A program made the translations under genes and the position numbers. From Spinacia oleracea (Eukaryota > Streptophyta > Magnoliopsida > Caryophyllales > Amaranthaceae), in contig NC_079487.1 of the NCBI RefSeq assembly GCF_020520425.1, positions 108,720,141 through 108,784,140 of the forward strand: a stretch of DNA of 64,000 nt, in the 5' to 3' direction. A model generated the notes under the pieces. That model did no database searches. It was not told the origin of the DNA and saw only the letters and a program-made list of their open reading frames with translations. Shown in pieces: positions 48,552 through 59,715 of the stretch. Position 1 is the stretch's first letter. Each line of letters starts with the position of its first letter.

Positions 48552-50144
48552 TCATTCAACGGGCTTCAGGCCCATCCCTTCCGATGTTTCCAAAACTAGT
48601 TTTCTACATAGGCCTTTCGTTAACGGATCCGCAATGTTCATTTCAGACTTTACATAGTCTAGTGATATCACCCCACTTGACAACAATTCTTTGATGGCCT
48701 TGTGCCTCAAACGAATGTGCCTTTTCTTCCCATTGTAGGCATGGTTGTTTGCCACGGCAATAGCCGCTTGCGAATCACAATGAAGTGCAACTGAAGGAGC
48801 TGGCTTCCCCCACAACGGAATATCTGCAAGCACATTTCTCAACCATTCTGCCTCATGACCTGCCAATTCAAGAGCAATAAACTCAGATTCCATAGTAGAC
48901 ATAGCAGTACAAGATTGTTTACAAGATTTCCAAGACACAGCTCCACCCCCTAGGGTGAAAACATAACCACTGGTAGAGTTAATTTCATCATTGCCAGAAA
49001 TCCAGTTAGCATCACAATAGCCTTCCAAAACTCCTGGAAACTTGGAGTAGTGCAAACTCCAATCCATGGTACCCTTAAGGTACCTGAGCAATCTCTTCAA
49101 AGCATCCCAATGTTCATGACTTGGGTTATGAGTATACCTGCTTAATCTACTCACAGAATAAGCAATGTCAGGTCTAGTGTAGTTCATAAGAAACATAACA
49201 CTACCAATAATCTTAGCATATTCAGATTGGCTAACAGGATCACCATTATTTTTCCTTAAGTGGATGCTTGGATCATAGGGAGTCCTAACTGGATCGACGT
49301 CAAAAGAGTTAAATTTTTTAAGTAACTTTTCAACATAGTGAGCTTGGCTAAGACAAATGCCATTTGGAGTTCTCTTGATTTTCACTCCTAAAATCACATC
49401 TGCCTCACCCATATCTTTCATTTCAAACTTAGAACTTAGAAAACTTTTTGTCTCATTTACTCGATCCAAATTAGTCCCAAAAATTAACATATCATCCACA
49501 TAAAGACAAATAATCACACAACCATCAGAATCATGCTTAGAGTAAACACAAGAATCACCTTCATTTACATGGAACCCATTACCTGTCATAGTCTTGTCAA
49601 ATTTGTCATGCCATTGCTTTGGAGCTTGCTTAAGCCCATACAAGGACTTGACTAATTTACAAACCTTATTCTCTTGACCAGGAACAACAAACCCTTCCGG
49701 TTGAACCATGTAAATTTCCTCATCCAAATCACCATTTAAAAATGCAGTTTTAACATCCATTTGATGCACAACAAGATCATGAATGCAAGCAAGAGCAATC
49801 AAAGTTCTAATAGTAGCAATTTTAGTGACAGGAGAATAAGTATCAAAATAATCAATACCATGCCTTTGGGTGAATCCCCTTACCACAATTCTAGCCTTAT
49901 ACTTGTCAATGGATCCAGTGGATTTCAATTTTTTCCTAAAGATCCATTTACAAGTAATGGGCTTGCAACCCCTAGGCAGATCAACCAACTCCCAAGTATT
50001 GTTACTTAGGATTGACTGAAGTTCACTATCTATTGCCTCTTTCCAAAACACTGCATCAACAGATTTCATAGCCTCTTCATAGGTCCTAGGATCATCTTCC
50101 AAAATAAAGACATAAACAAAGTCATCATCAATCAAGTAAGGTTC
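48552..50144 (-). CDS. Copia pol, reverse transcriptase and RNase H part
   Basis: 527 codons open from 50135 to the natural stop at 48552. The region to 50144 continues the upstream frame. The RT begins [11 protein letters not shown] and holds [21 protein letters not shown] and the active site YVDDM. RNase H follows with GYCDANW, STMESEF and the terminal DPLTKGL. All are standard Ty1/copia marks. Upstream sequence is displaced to 59716 by the nested Tekay-like element. It is intact within this piece. Confidence 0.9.
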   Translation of the reverse strand, partial: EPYLIDDDFVYVFILEDDPRTYEEAMKSVDAVFWKEAIDSELQSILSNNTWELVDLPRGCKPITCKWIFRKKLKSTGSIDKYKARIVVRGFTQRHGIDYFDTYSPVTKIATIRTLIALACIHDLVVHQMDVKTAFLNGDLDEEIYMVQPEGFVVPGQENKVCKLVKSLYGLKQAPKQWHDKFDKTMTGNGFHVNEGDSCVYSKHDSDGCVIICLYVDDMLIFGTNLDRVNETKSFLSSKFEMKDMGEADVILGVKIKRTPNGICLSQAHYVEKLLKKFNSFDVDPVRTPYDPSIHLRKNNGDPVSQSEYAKIIGSVMFLMNYTRPDIAYSVSRLSRYTHNPSHEHWDALKRLLRYLKGTMDWSLHYSKFPGVLEGYCDANWISGNDEINSTSGYVFTLGGGAVSWKSCKQSCTAMSTMESEFIALELAGHEAEWLRNVLADIPLWGKPAPSVALHCDSQAAIAVANNHAYNGKKRHIRLRHKAIKELLSSGVISLDYVKSEMNIADPLTKGLCRKLVLETSEGMGLKPVE

Positions 50145-52387
50145 TGTAACGCCCCGACCTCTAATTCAATAATTAACACATAATTAGCAGCGGAATTAAC
50201 CTAATTGGTCGGGACATTACCTGCCGTAACTTCCTTTTCGGAAATTACAAGGCAAACATCAATCATAAGCCTTTAAACACTCCAAAACAATATATATAAT
50301 CTTTTATATTACCAAAATGAAAGTACATGACTTACTAAAGTCTTTAATTAAAACTTATTAAACTATTAGAACCGTAAATATAAACTAGGTGGATAATATT
50401 AAAGTGAAACTCCTCGCCTCTACTCGTTTCCATCGATCCCCGCAGTACCTAAAATGGAAAACAAAACGGTGAGCCGAAGACTCAGTAACGAACTATTCTA
50501 GCAACATAAATTCATTTCAATTCATTTTATTTAATAACACAGGGAGAATAGAATAATGTAAAACAATTTATAAAGTCCTTTATTTAATTCATTTTCAACT
50601 TTAGGGTGCACATGCTAGTCGTGGCAAGTATGACATGGTGGAACGTCTTCCACGATGGACCGCTGTCCATAAACATGGGGCCTTGGCCCGAAAACATGAG
50701 AGCCTTGGCTCAATGGGCGGATGCCCCATGGGTACATGCATGACCGAGAATCGTAACCTGTGAACATATACTGCCCAACGGACTAGGAATTTCACTTTCA
50801 TTTATCATGTTTCGTTTAATTTTACATTTTAGTCTTTTTACTTCAGTTGAAGTAACATAATTCCTTTGGATCATAAGATCAAACATCCTTTCTTTCCTGG
50901 TTTCTTAAAAACAGCATTTTATAAGAATTTCAATCAATCATCATAGCATTTTATAATCAATCATAAAATAAGGAATAATTCCATCAAATCATATTATAAT
51001 AAATTATTCAATAAAATCATATTTCATTTCCCGCAATTCATAAAACATGTCAAAACATTCATTTAATAAATCAATCATACGTTGTAATTTCATAATCACA
51101 TTTATAAGGGAATTGCGGGTACTAGCAATAGCCGTTACCTCACTTCCGCGATTTGCTAAGGGTTTTCGTTGGTTCGTTCGTCCTGAGCTCCGAGTCCAAT
51201 TTCTTTAAATAGTAAACAATTGAATTAGTACTAGATCGATAAATAATTTAAAATCAATACTTTATAACTAATAAATTCTATAAGTAACGTATTTTATAAA
51301 TAATGAATTTTAATGAAAATATACTTTTCGAAAATATTATTAATCGGAATTTCAATCGAAATATATATATAATTAATTCATAAATCGTTTTTCATGAATA
51401 TTATTTAAATTCTATTTTTGTTAAATAAGCTAGTAATTTACTTTATTAAAATCGATAATTAAACCTGAAAGATAATAACGATTTATTAATAACTAATTAG
51501 ATTATAAAATTTTGTTAAAACATGAAAATTAGTAATTAAGAAATCTGAAGATAACAATTCAGTTTCCAACTCACCAAGGCCCAATTTGAAATGGCCCGAT
51601 TCTTAAATTTGGGTTTTAAGGAGAATAAAATCAAAGTTTTAAAATAAAAACCTTGTTTTGGATTTTCTGGGAACGAAACACACGAGCAGGGGAAGGGGAA
51701 AGGGGCCGAAAACAGGGGAAACGGAGCAAGGAGGGCACGAGGAGGAAGGAGGGAAGGGGGGTGAGGCGTCTGGCTGGGCGATGCAGCGCCGGAAGGCGAC
51801 GGTGAGGGCGGTGGTTTGCGGTGGTGGTACAAGCGAGAGAAGGAGGGAGTGCGAAAATGAAGGGGAAGCAGGGGAGGGGTTGTGAGGGAGAGTTCTGGCG
51901 ATTTCTGGGCGGAGCACCGGGGGTTTGTGTGGCGGCGGAGGTTGGTGTGTGGGTTGGTGATGGTGGGCGATGGTGGAGTGCGATGGGGGTGGTGCTGCGA
52001 GTTGGAGAAAGGAGCAGGAACAGGGGAGGGGCAGGGCGTCGCGAAGGGAGGAGAGAGAGCAGGGGGAGGTACGGTGGGTGTGCGGTGGTGCTGGAGGGAG
52101 ACGGTGGTCAAGGTGGTGGTTGGACGGAGGTGGCAGTAGTGGTGGCTGGTGGTTGCAGTGGTGTTTGCGGTGGTGGTTCGAATTAAGGAAGAACAAGGGG
52201 ATGATTTTTTTCTCAGTTTTGTGAATTGATTTTTGGTAATGAAATTGATCAGAAATTGAAAGAAATTTGTAAGTTTTGTGAAGGATTCTAGAAGAGGAAG
52301 GCCTTGGGGCTCAAGAAAATGTATGGGGACTGATTTGAGGGAAGGTGGGATATGCGTGGGAAGCAAGGCAGTAAAGCAAAAATGGAT

Positions 52388-52437
<50 letters not shown>

Positions 52438-52667
52438 CACAATATTTGGCAAAAATTCAGAATTTGGAATAAAATGTTTAATTAAAATAATTCCTTAAAA
52501 ATAAATAAATTATCGTTAACGAAAATAAATAATTCGGTTTATAAATTTATCGTTTAAAATAATTCGTAAAAACGAAATTCGATTATTCGTAATTTAATTA
52601 AAACGAAATTAAGTTGATAAATATTTTTAATTTTAATAAATCGAGTTTAAAATTTCGGGGTATTACA
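50145..52667 (-). repeat. Left LTR of the Tekay-like element (3' position)
   Basis: 2,523 bp, TGTAACGCCCC to GGGTATTACA on the plus strand. Holds a T run of about 45 at 52387-52431 and a GGTGGTGG-rich stretch (51780-52180) whose reverse strand gives long proline-rich frames of no significance. Followed by GGTTC and 90 more bases of copia sequence, rather than by pol. Confidence 0.92.
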
Positions 52668-52762
52668 GGTTCAGTTAAGAAAGCAGTAATAAAATCATCA
52701 CCATAACTGGTTTCCTTTCTTGCCCTCTTGCTCCTCCTTGGCTCCAATTCAGAATTCACATC
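52668..52762 (-). repeat. 95-bp duplicated copia flank inside the Tekay-like element
   Basis: Identical over 95 bases to 59716-59810, the copia sequence beside the right LTR, including the GGTTC target duplication. It joins directly to truncated pol at 52763. The reading frame of pol runs into it and stops at 52749. Confidence 0.95.
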
Positions 52763-55700
52763 TTGGGCTCAACTTTCCTGTTTGACCAAATCTCATTATT
52801 CCTTTTGTTGGCGAAATTTTCAAGAACACGTGATCTCCAACCTCAAACTCTAGTGGTCTTCTTCGTTGGTCCGCATAACTCTTTTGCCTACTTTGCGCTG
52901 CCATCATTCTTGATTGGATTAAACGAATCTTGTCAGTAGTTTCTTGAATCAATTCTGGTCCTATAACACGTGCTTCATCGATATCACTCCAACATAATGG
53001 TGTTCGACATTTCCTTCCATAAAGTGCTTCGTAAGGTGCCATACCAATGGTGGCCTGATAACTGTTGTTGTACGAAAATTCAACCATAGGTAGAAACTTT
53101 TCCCAAGTTCCTTGAAAATCTAAAACACATGCTCTCAACATATCCTCAACAATTTGGTTAGTGCGTTCTGTTTGTCCATCAGTCGTTGGGTGAAATGCAG
53201 TACTGAAGTTAAGTTTCGTCCCAAGAGCTTTCTGCAATTCCTTCCAATAGGTTGATTGATATCTTGTATCACGATCAGAAACAATCGAACTAGGCACTCC
53301 ATGCAATCGCACAATAGTGTTCACATATAGTTCAGCAAGTTGATCTAAACTCGAATTGCTCTTCATTGCTAAGAAATGCGCTGACTTTGTTAATCGATCA
53401 ACAATGACCCAAATAGCATTCATTCCCTTGGTTGATCTTGGTAAACCTATAATAAAATCCATTGAAACTGAATCCCATTTCCATTCGGGCACATCCAGAG
53501 GTTGCAACAACCCTGCTGGTCTTTGGTGCTCGATCTTGATTCTCTGACACGTCAAACATTTAGCCACATACTCTGCCACTTCTTGCTTCATGTTGCTCCA
53601 CCAATACACTTGCCTTAAATCCTTATACATTTTATTTCCTCCAGGGTGAATCGAGTATGGTGAACTATGAGCTTCTTCTAAAATTCTCTTTTTCAACTTC
53701 TCATCATTAGGCACACATAATCTTCCCTGAAACCTTAACGTGCCATCTTCTTGAATGACAAAACCAGGTGACTTCCCGTTTTCCACTTCACTCCTTATTC
53801 TTTCTAATTGCAAGTCCTTACATTGCGCTTCCTTAATCTCATCAATCAAAGTTGGTTTCATTACCAACACATTCAAGCAAGCATCTCCTTTGATAAACTC
53901 AATTTCCATCTTTTGTAGATCATCTTGGTTGACTCGGGAGAAAGTTAGGATAGAATTTAAGTGAGACTTTCGACTTAATGCATCCGCAACAACGTTAGCC
54001 TTTCCGGGATGGTATTGAATATCAAGGTCATAATCTTTAAGAAGTTCTAGCCACCTACGTTGTCTCATGTTGAGTTCTTTTTGGGTGAAAATGTACTTAA
54101 GACTCTTATGGTCGGTGAAAATTTGACACGAAACTCCATACAAATAATGTCTCCAAATCTTAAGGGCGAAAACAACAGCTGCAAGTTCGAGGTCATGGGT
54201 AGGGTAATTTTGTTCATGAACTTTGAGTTGGCGTGAAGCATAAGCTATAACTTTTCCGTTTTGCATCAAGACACATCCTAACCCATTCTTGGAAGCATCA
54301 CTATAGATTACAAATCCGTCAGTTCCAGATGGAAGGGTAAGAATAGGGGCAGTGGTAAGACGTTTCTTAAGTTCTTGAAATGCACATTCACAATCATCAT
54401 TCCACACAAATTTGGTATTCTTTCTAACTAATCGAGTTATGGGCAAGGCAACCTTAGAAAAATCTTGAACGAATCTTCGATAGTATCCAGCTAAACCCAT
54501 AAAACTCCGTACTTCTGGTACATTAGTTGGTCTAGACCATTCCACAATTGCTTTTATTTTCTCAGGATCAACAGATACACCTTTCTCAGAGATAATATGT
54601 CCTAAAAATGATATTTCCTTAAGCCAGAATTCACATTTCGACAACTTAGCATATAACTGGTTTTCAATCAACATATCTAACACTTTTCTCAGGTGCTCCT
54701 CGTGTTCCTCATTACTCTTAGAATATACCAAAATATCATCAATGAAAACGACCACAAACTTATCAAGGTATGGTTTAAAAATACGGTTCATTAAATCCAT
54801 AAATACAGCGGGCGCATTGGTTAACCCAAAAGGCATCACAACAAACTCATAGTGACCATATCTAGTTCTAAAGGCTGTCTTTGGAATATCCTCAGGTTTA
54901 ATTCGAAGTTGATGGTAACCTGACCTCAAATCAATCTTAGAAAACACTTTTGCACCTCGAAGTTGGTCAAACAAATCATCAATACGGGGTAAAGGATACT
55001 TATTCTTAATGGTAATCTTGTTTAACTCTCGATAATCTATGCATAACCTCATAGTTCCGTCCTTTTTCTTCACAAATAAGACAGGGGCTCCCCAAGGTGA
55101 AACACTAGGTCGAACATATCCTTTTTCAAGTAACTCATCTAATTGTTTCTTTAATTCTTGTAACTCAGCTGGTGCCATTCTATATGGTGCCTTAGAAATA
55201 GGGGTAGATCCTGGAATTAATTCAATGCTGAAATCTAATTCTCTTGGTGGGGGCATACTAGGTATTTCTTCTGGAAAAACATGTGGGTATTCACAAACAA
55301 CAGGTATGTCAGTAATGGAAGGTACAGGGGTATTTAGGTCAACAACACTACATAGGTAACCAGATAACCCACTCTCAATCATTTTACGTGCTCTCAAAGC
55401 ATGGACAATTTGAATCGTTGGTTTTCTTACTAACTTATGGAATGAAACTCTATCTCCACTTGGTGTTCTAAGGGTCACACTCTGCCTCGAACAATTAAGG
55501 TTAGCTTCATACTTAGTCAACCAATTCATTCCCAAGATTACATCAAATTCAGATAGGTCAAAGGCTACTAAGTCTGCTAGAAACTCTACTTTTTCTATTA
55601 CAATGGGACAATCTCTATACATGGTTCTACATTTCACTATTTCTCCACTAGGAAGGAAAACACTCATAGCATGAAAGTCACAACATGGTTTCAAACTTAA

Positions 55701-55919
55701 ACATTTAGCAAACAATGGTGAAATAAAGGAATGTGAAGCTCCAGAATCAAAAAGAACATGGGCAGGTAGAGAATGGATAGAAAAGGTACCGGTGATAACA
55801 TTATCATCCTCATCTGCTTCATCTTGTCTCATCACAAAAACTCTTCCAGTTGGCGGTGGTCGAGGTGGGTTGCGGTTTGAACCTCCTACATTGTTGTTCC
55901 GACCACGATCGTTGTTAGG
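52749..55919 (-). CDS. Tekay-like pol, truncated at the C-terminus
   Basis: Open for 1,056 codons after an in-frame stop that separates it from gag (same frame). Protease [12 protein letters not shown] near 55745; RT with [10 protein letters not shown] and active site FIDDI near 54745; RNase H with [10 protein letters not shown] and TDHKSL near 54290-54090; integrase zinc site ending CLTCQRIK near 53540, and the DDE core with [16 protein letters not shown] and GQTERTNQ. The conserved GKLSPR near 52770 is its last pol residue. A few codons of duplicated copia flank follow, then a stop. The missing tail would hold the chromodomain. Presumed inactive in cis. Confidence 0.88.
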   Translation of the reverse strand, partial: PNNDRGRNNNVGGSNRNPPRPPPTGRVFVMRQDEADEDDNVITGTFSIHSLPAHVLFDSGASHSFISPLFAKCLSLKPCCDFHAMSVFLPSGEIVKCRTMYRDCPIVIEKVEFLADLVAFDLSEFDVILGMNWLTKYEANLNCSRQSVTLRTPSGDRVSFHKLVRKPTIQIVHALRARKMIESGLSGYLCSVVDLNTPVPSITDIPVVCEYPHVFPEEIPSMPPPRELDFSIELIPGSTPISKAPYRMAPAELQELKKQLDELLEKGYVRPSVSPWGAPVLFVKKKDGTMRLCIDYRELNKITIKNKYPLPRIDDLFDQLRGAKVFSKIDLRSGYHQLRIKPEDIPKTAFRTRYGHYEFVVMPFGLTNAPAVFMDLMNRIFKPYLDKFVVVFIDDILVYSKSNEEHEEHLRKVLDMLIENQLYAKLSKCEFWLKEISFLGHIISEKGVSVDPEKIKAIVEWSRPTNVPEVRSFMGLAGYYRRFVQDFSKVALPITRLVRKNTKFVWNDDCECAFQELKKRLTTAPILTLPSGTDGFVIYSDASKNGLGCVLMQNGKVIAYASRQLKVHEQNYPTHDLELAAVVFALKIWRHYLYGVSCQIFTDHKSLKYIFTQKELNMRQRRWLELLKDYDLDIQYHPGKANVVADALSRKSHLNSILTFSRVNQDDLQKMEIEFIKGDACLNVLVMKPTLIDEIKEAQCKDLQLERIRSEVENGKSPGFVIQEDGTLRFQGRLCVPNDEKLKKRILEEAHSSPYSIHPGGNKMYKDLRQVYWWSNMKQEVAEYVAKCLTCQRIKIEHQRPAGLLQPLDVPEWKWDSVSMDFIIGLPRSTKGMNAIWVIVDRLTKSAHFLAMKSNSSLDQLAELYVNTIVRLHGVPSSIVSDRDTRYQSTYWKELQKALGTKLNFSTAFHPTTDGQTERTNQIVEDMLRACVLDFQGTWEKFLPMVEFSYNNSYQATIGMAPYEALYGRKCRTPLCWSDIDEARVIGPELIQETTDKIRLIQSRMMAAQSRQKSYADQRRRPLEFEVGDHVFLKISPTKGIMRFGQTGKLSPRCEF

Positions 55920-56951
55920 TTAAACTGGTCCTCTCATGGTTGGCGTCACTTGATTTGGGCAATCTCTGACGTAATGATCATGGCTTCCACATCGATAGCA
56001 AGCATTCGTGCCAACACGACATTCACTCTCCACATGACTCCTTTTTCCACATTTGGCACATCCTTGCGACCGATTGTTCCTTCCTTGAAATCCTTGTCCC
56101 CTATTATTTCCTTGATTACCATCATTCCTCCTTTGATTTCCCTGGTAACTTTGGCTGGGCTTCTTTGCTCCTCCTTGGCTTTGGTTATCATTTCTCCTTT
56201 TATACCCAACATTCTTCGCTTCTCGAAGTAGTACCACTCGCTCCACATTAGCTGCAATATCAACCATATCCTGGTATGAAGTAAACCTCTGAGTGGACAA
56301 CCTATCCTGGTACTTAAGGTGCAGACCTCGTTCAAAACGGTTCATCCTGGACTGCTCTGTCGACACCAAGTCTGGTGCAAACCTTGACAACTCCATAAAC
56401 TTATTTGCGTATTCCAACACGCTCATTGTTCCTTGTTGCAAGTGTAGAAATTCATCTTCTTTTTGTTTCCTCAAGGATGGTGGATAAAACTTGTCTCTCA
56501 TTAACTTCTGGAGTTCGTTCCAACCAAATCCAGGCCCATTCTTTCGTTCCTTGTTAACTTTCCACCATAATCCTGCTTGGCCTGACAAGTAGAACACTGC
56601 GAAATCAACTCTCCATTTCTCAGGGCACTGCAGGGTTTCAAACAACTGATCAATGCGACTTATCCAATCCTCGAACTCAACTGGATCAGGCTTGCCATCA
56701 TAGGATGGTGGGTTGAGTGACGAAAAGTTCTTGAACATCGTTGCGCTCTCGTTTCCACTAACATCTTTCTTTTTCCGAGAATCATGGACTAATTCTGCCA
56801 ACATTGAACTCACATTTTCCAATCGTTCCATCCTTTCCTCGTGGCCATTAACATGGACATACCCTTCATGAGTGATGTCGTTATCATCGTGAACATGATG
56901 CTCGTTGCGAGCTCCGTTGGTAACATCGTTGATAGCATCGATGGTCGACAT
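55920..56951 (-). CDS. Tekay-like gag with two zinc knuckles
   Basis: 343 codons plus a TAA stop, starting at the ATG for MSTIDAIND. The gag domain (about residues 90-210) contains YDGKPDPVEFEDWIS and AVFYLSGQAGLWW. The basic tail has QGGAKKPSQS and many N/G/R residues. It is followed by CAKCGKRSHVESEC and CYRCGSHDHYVRDC. The zinc motifs bind element RNA. The stop lies in the gag-pol frame, whereas Tekay elements usually keep one long frame, so it looks like a single-base change or a readthrough site. Confidence 0.88.
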   Translation of the reverse strand: MSTIDAINDVTNGARNEHHVHDDNDITHEGYVHVNGHEERMERLENVSSMLAELVHDSRKKKDVSGNESATMFKNFSSLNPPSYDGKPDPVEFEDWISRIDQLFETLQCPEKWRVDFAVFYLSGQAGLWWKVNKERKNGPGFGWNELQKLMRDKFYPPSLRKQKEDEFLHLQQGTMSVLEYANKFMELSRFAPDLVSTEQSRMNRFERGLHLKYQDRLSTQRFTSYQDMVDIAANVERVVLLREAKNVGYKRRNDNQSQGGAKKPSQSYQGNQRRNDGNQGNNRGQGFQGRNNRSQGCAKCGKRSHVESECRVGTNACYRCGSHDHYVRDCPNQVTPTMRGPV

Positions 56952-57164
56952 TCTGTATAACATATCTTATCAGGTTGAAGCGAAATAATAATATAAAATA
57001 AACCCTTTGATCCCGTTCCTACACTCACACTCATATTCATTTTAACTTAGCAAGATTTTAGAACATTCTTTTTAACTCATTCCTTAAAATTCTTTACTTA
57101 AAGCCTAATGAATTCTATTCGTGCGAAAACCCGTAAGGTTTAGCACTTATGGTCCAGAACCTTT

Positions 57165-57176
57165 GCTCTGATACCA
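57165..57176 (-). other. Primer-binding site of the Tekay-like element
   Basis: TGGTATCAGAGC on the minus strand, three bases from the LTR. It is the classic site complementary to the 3' end of initiator methionine tRNA. Confidence 0.9.
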
Positions 57177-57179
57177 AAC

Positions 57180-59427
57180 TGTAACGCCCCGACCTCTAAT
57201 TCAATAATTAACACATAATTAGCAGCGGAATTAACCTAATTGGTCGGGACATTACCTGCCGTAACTTCCTTTTCGGAAATTACAAGGCAAACATCAATCA
57301 TAAGCCTTTAAACACTCCAAAACAATATATATAATCTTTTATATTACCAAAATGAAAGTACATGACTTACTAAAGTCTTTAATTAAAACTTATTAAACTA
57401 TTAGAACCGTAAATATAAACTAGGTGGATAATATTAAAGTGAAACTCCTCGCCTCTACTCGTTTCCATCGATCCCCGCAGTACCTAAAATGGAAAACAAA
57501 ACGGTGAGCCGAAGACTCAGTAACGAACTATTCTAGCAACATAAATTCATTTCAATTCATTTTATTTAATAACACAGGGAGAATAGAATAATGTAAAACA
57601 ATTTATAAAGTCCTTTATTTAATTCATTTTCAACTTTAGGGTGCACATGCTAGTCGTGGCAAGTATGACATGGTGGAACGTCTTCCACGATGGACCGCTG
57701 TCCATAAACATGGGGCCTTGGCCCGAAAACATGAGAGCCTTGGCTCAATGGGCGGATGCCCCATGGGTACATGCATGACCGAGAATCGTAACCTGTGAAC
57801 ATATACTGCCCAACGGACTAGGAATTTCACTTTCATTTATCATGTTTCGTTTAATTTTACATTTTAGTCTTTTTACTTCAGTTGAAGTAACATAATTCCT
57901 TTGGATCATAAGATCAAACATCCTTTCTTTCCTGGTTTCTTAAAAACAGCATTTTATAAGAATTTTAATCAATCATCATAGCATTTTATAATCAATCATA
58001 AAATAAGGAATAATTCCATCAAATCATATTATAATAAATTATTCAATAAAATCATATTTCATTTCCCGCAATTTATAAAACATGTCAAAACATTCATTTA
58101 ATAAATCAATCATACGTTGTAATTTCATAATCACATTTATAAGGGAATTGCGGGTACTAGCAATAGCCGTTACCTCACTTCCGCGATTTGCTAAGGGTTT
58201 TCGTTGGTTCGTTCGTCCTGAGCTCCGAGTCCAATTTCTTTAAATAGTAAACAATTGAATTAGTACTAGATCGATAAATAATTTAAAATCAATACTTTAT
58301 AACTAATAAATTCTATAAGTAACGTATTTTATAAATAATGAATTTTAATGAAAATATACTTTTCGAAAATATTATTAATCGGAATTTCAATCGAAATATA
58401 TATATATAATTAATTCATAAATCGTTTTTCATGAATATTATTTAAATTCTATTTTTGTTAAATAAGCTAGTAATTTACTTTATTAAAATCGATAATTAAA
58501 CCTGAAAGATAATAACGATTTATTAATAACTAATTAGATTATAAAATTTTGTTAAAACATGAAAATTAGTAATTAAGAAATCTGAAGATAACAATTCAGT
58601 TTCCAACTCACCAAGGCCCAATTTGAAATGGCCCGATTCTTAAATTTGGGTTTTAAGGAGAATAAAATCAAAGTTTTAAAATAAAAACCTTGTTTTGGAT
58701 TTTCTGGGAACGAAACACACGAGCAGGGGAAGGGGAAAGGGGCCGAAAACAGGGGAAACGGAGCAAGGAGGGCACGAGGAGGAAGGAGGGAAGGGGGGTG
58801 AGGCGTCTGGCTGGGCGATGCAGCGCCGGAAGGCGACGGTGAGGGCGGTGGTTTGCGGTGGTGGTACAAGCGAGAGAAGGAGGGAGTGCGAAAATGAAGG
58901 GGAAGCAGGGGAGGGGTTGTGAGGGAGAGTTCTGGCGATTTCTGGGCGGAGCACCGGGGGTTTGTGTGGCGGCGGAGGTTGGTGTGTGGGTTGGTGATGG
59001 TGGGCGATGGTGGAGTGCGATGGGGGTGGTGCTGCGAGTTGGAGAAAGGAGCAGGAACAGGGGAGGGGCAGGGCGTCGCGAAGGGAGGAGAGAGAGCAGG
59101 GGGAGGTACGGTGGGTGTGCGGTGGTGCTGGAGGGAGACGGTGGTCAAGGTGGTGGTTGGACGGAGGTGGCAGTAGTGGTGGCTGGTGGTTGCAGTGGTG
59201 TTTGCGGTGGTGGTTCGAATTAAGGAAGAACAAGGGGATGATTTTTTTCTCAGTTTTGTGAATTGATTTTTGGTAATGAAATTGATCAGAAATTGAAAGA
59301 AATTTGTAAGTTTTGTGAAGGATTCTAGAAGAGGAAGGCCTTGGGGCTCAAGAAAATGTATGGGGACTGATTTGAGGGAAGGTGGGATATGCGTGGGAAG
59401 CAAGGCAGTAAAGCAAAAATGGATTTT

Positions 59428-59459
<32 letters not shown>

Positions 59460-59715
59460 TTTCTTTTTTTTTTTTTTTTTAAATCCACAATATTTGGCAA
59501 AAATTCAGAATTTGGAATAAAATGTTTAATTAAAATAATTCCTTAAAAATAAATAAATTATCGTTAACGAAAATAAATAATTCGGTTTATAAATTTATCG
59601 TTTAAAATAATTCGTAAAAACGAAATTCGATTATTCGTAATTTAATTAAAACGAAATTAAGTTGATAAATATTTTTAATTTTAATAAATCGAGTTTAAAA
59701 TTTCGGGGTATTACA
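57180..59715 (-). repeat. Right LTR of the Tekay-like element (5' position)
   Basis: 2,536 bp, TG to CA. Compared with the left LTR I see C-to-T differences at about 57966 and 58073, one extra TA pair near 58400, and a longer T run with extra C interruptions (59424-59480). It contains the same compositional open frames. Confidence 0.93.

Larger units (their letters stand above)
50145..59715 (-). mobile_element. Tekay-like Ty3/gypsy chromovirus nested in copia, rearranged 3' end
   Basis: Flanked by GGTTC (50140-50144 and 59716-59720). 5' LTR 57180-59715, primer-binding site, gag, pol, then a copy of the copia flank (52668-52762) and a second LTR 50145-52667. The LTRs are about 2.5 kb and differ by two substitutions I can see, plus A/T-run and TA-repeat lengths. 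RT and integrase are of the Del/Tekay type. The end of pol, the chromodomain and the polypurine tract are missing. Near-identical LTRs mean the insertion, or a later LTR exchange, is very recent. Confidence 0.87.

Noticed and set aside
51536-52366. 276-codon proline-rich open frame, repeated at 58573-59403
   Set aside because: It lies inside both LTRs, is low-complexity (CCACC/GGTGG composition), and occurs twice only because LTRs are duplicated. No domain.
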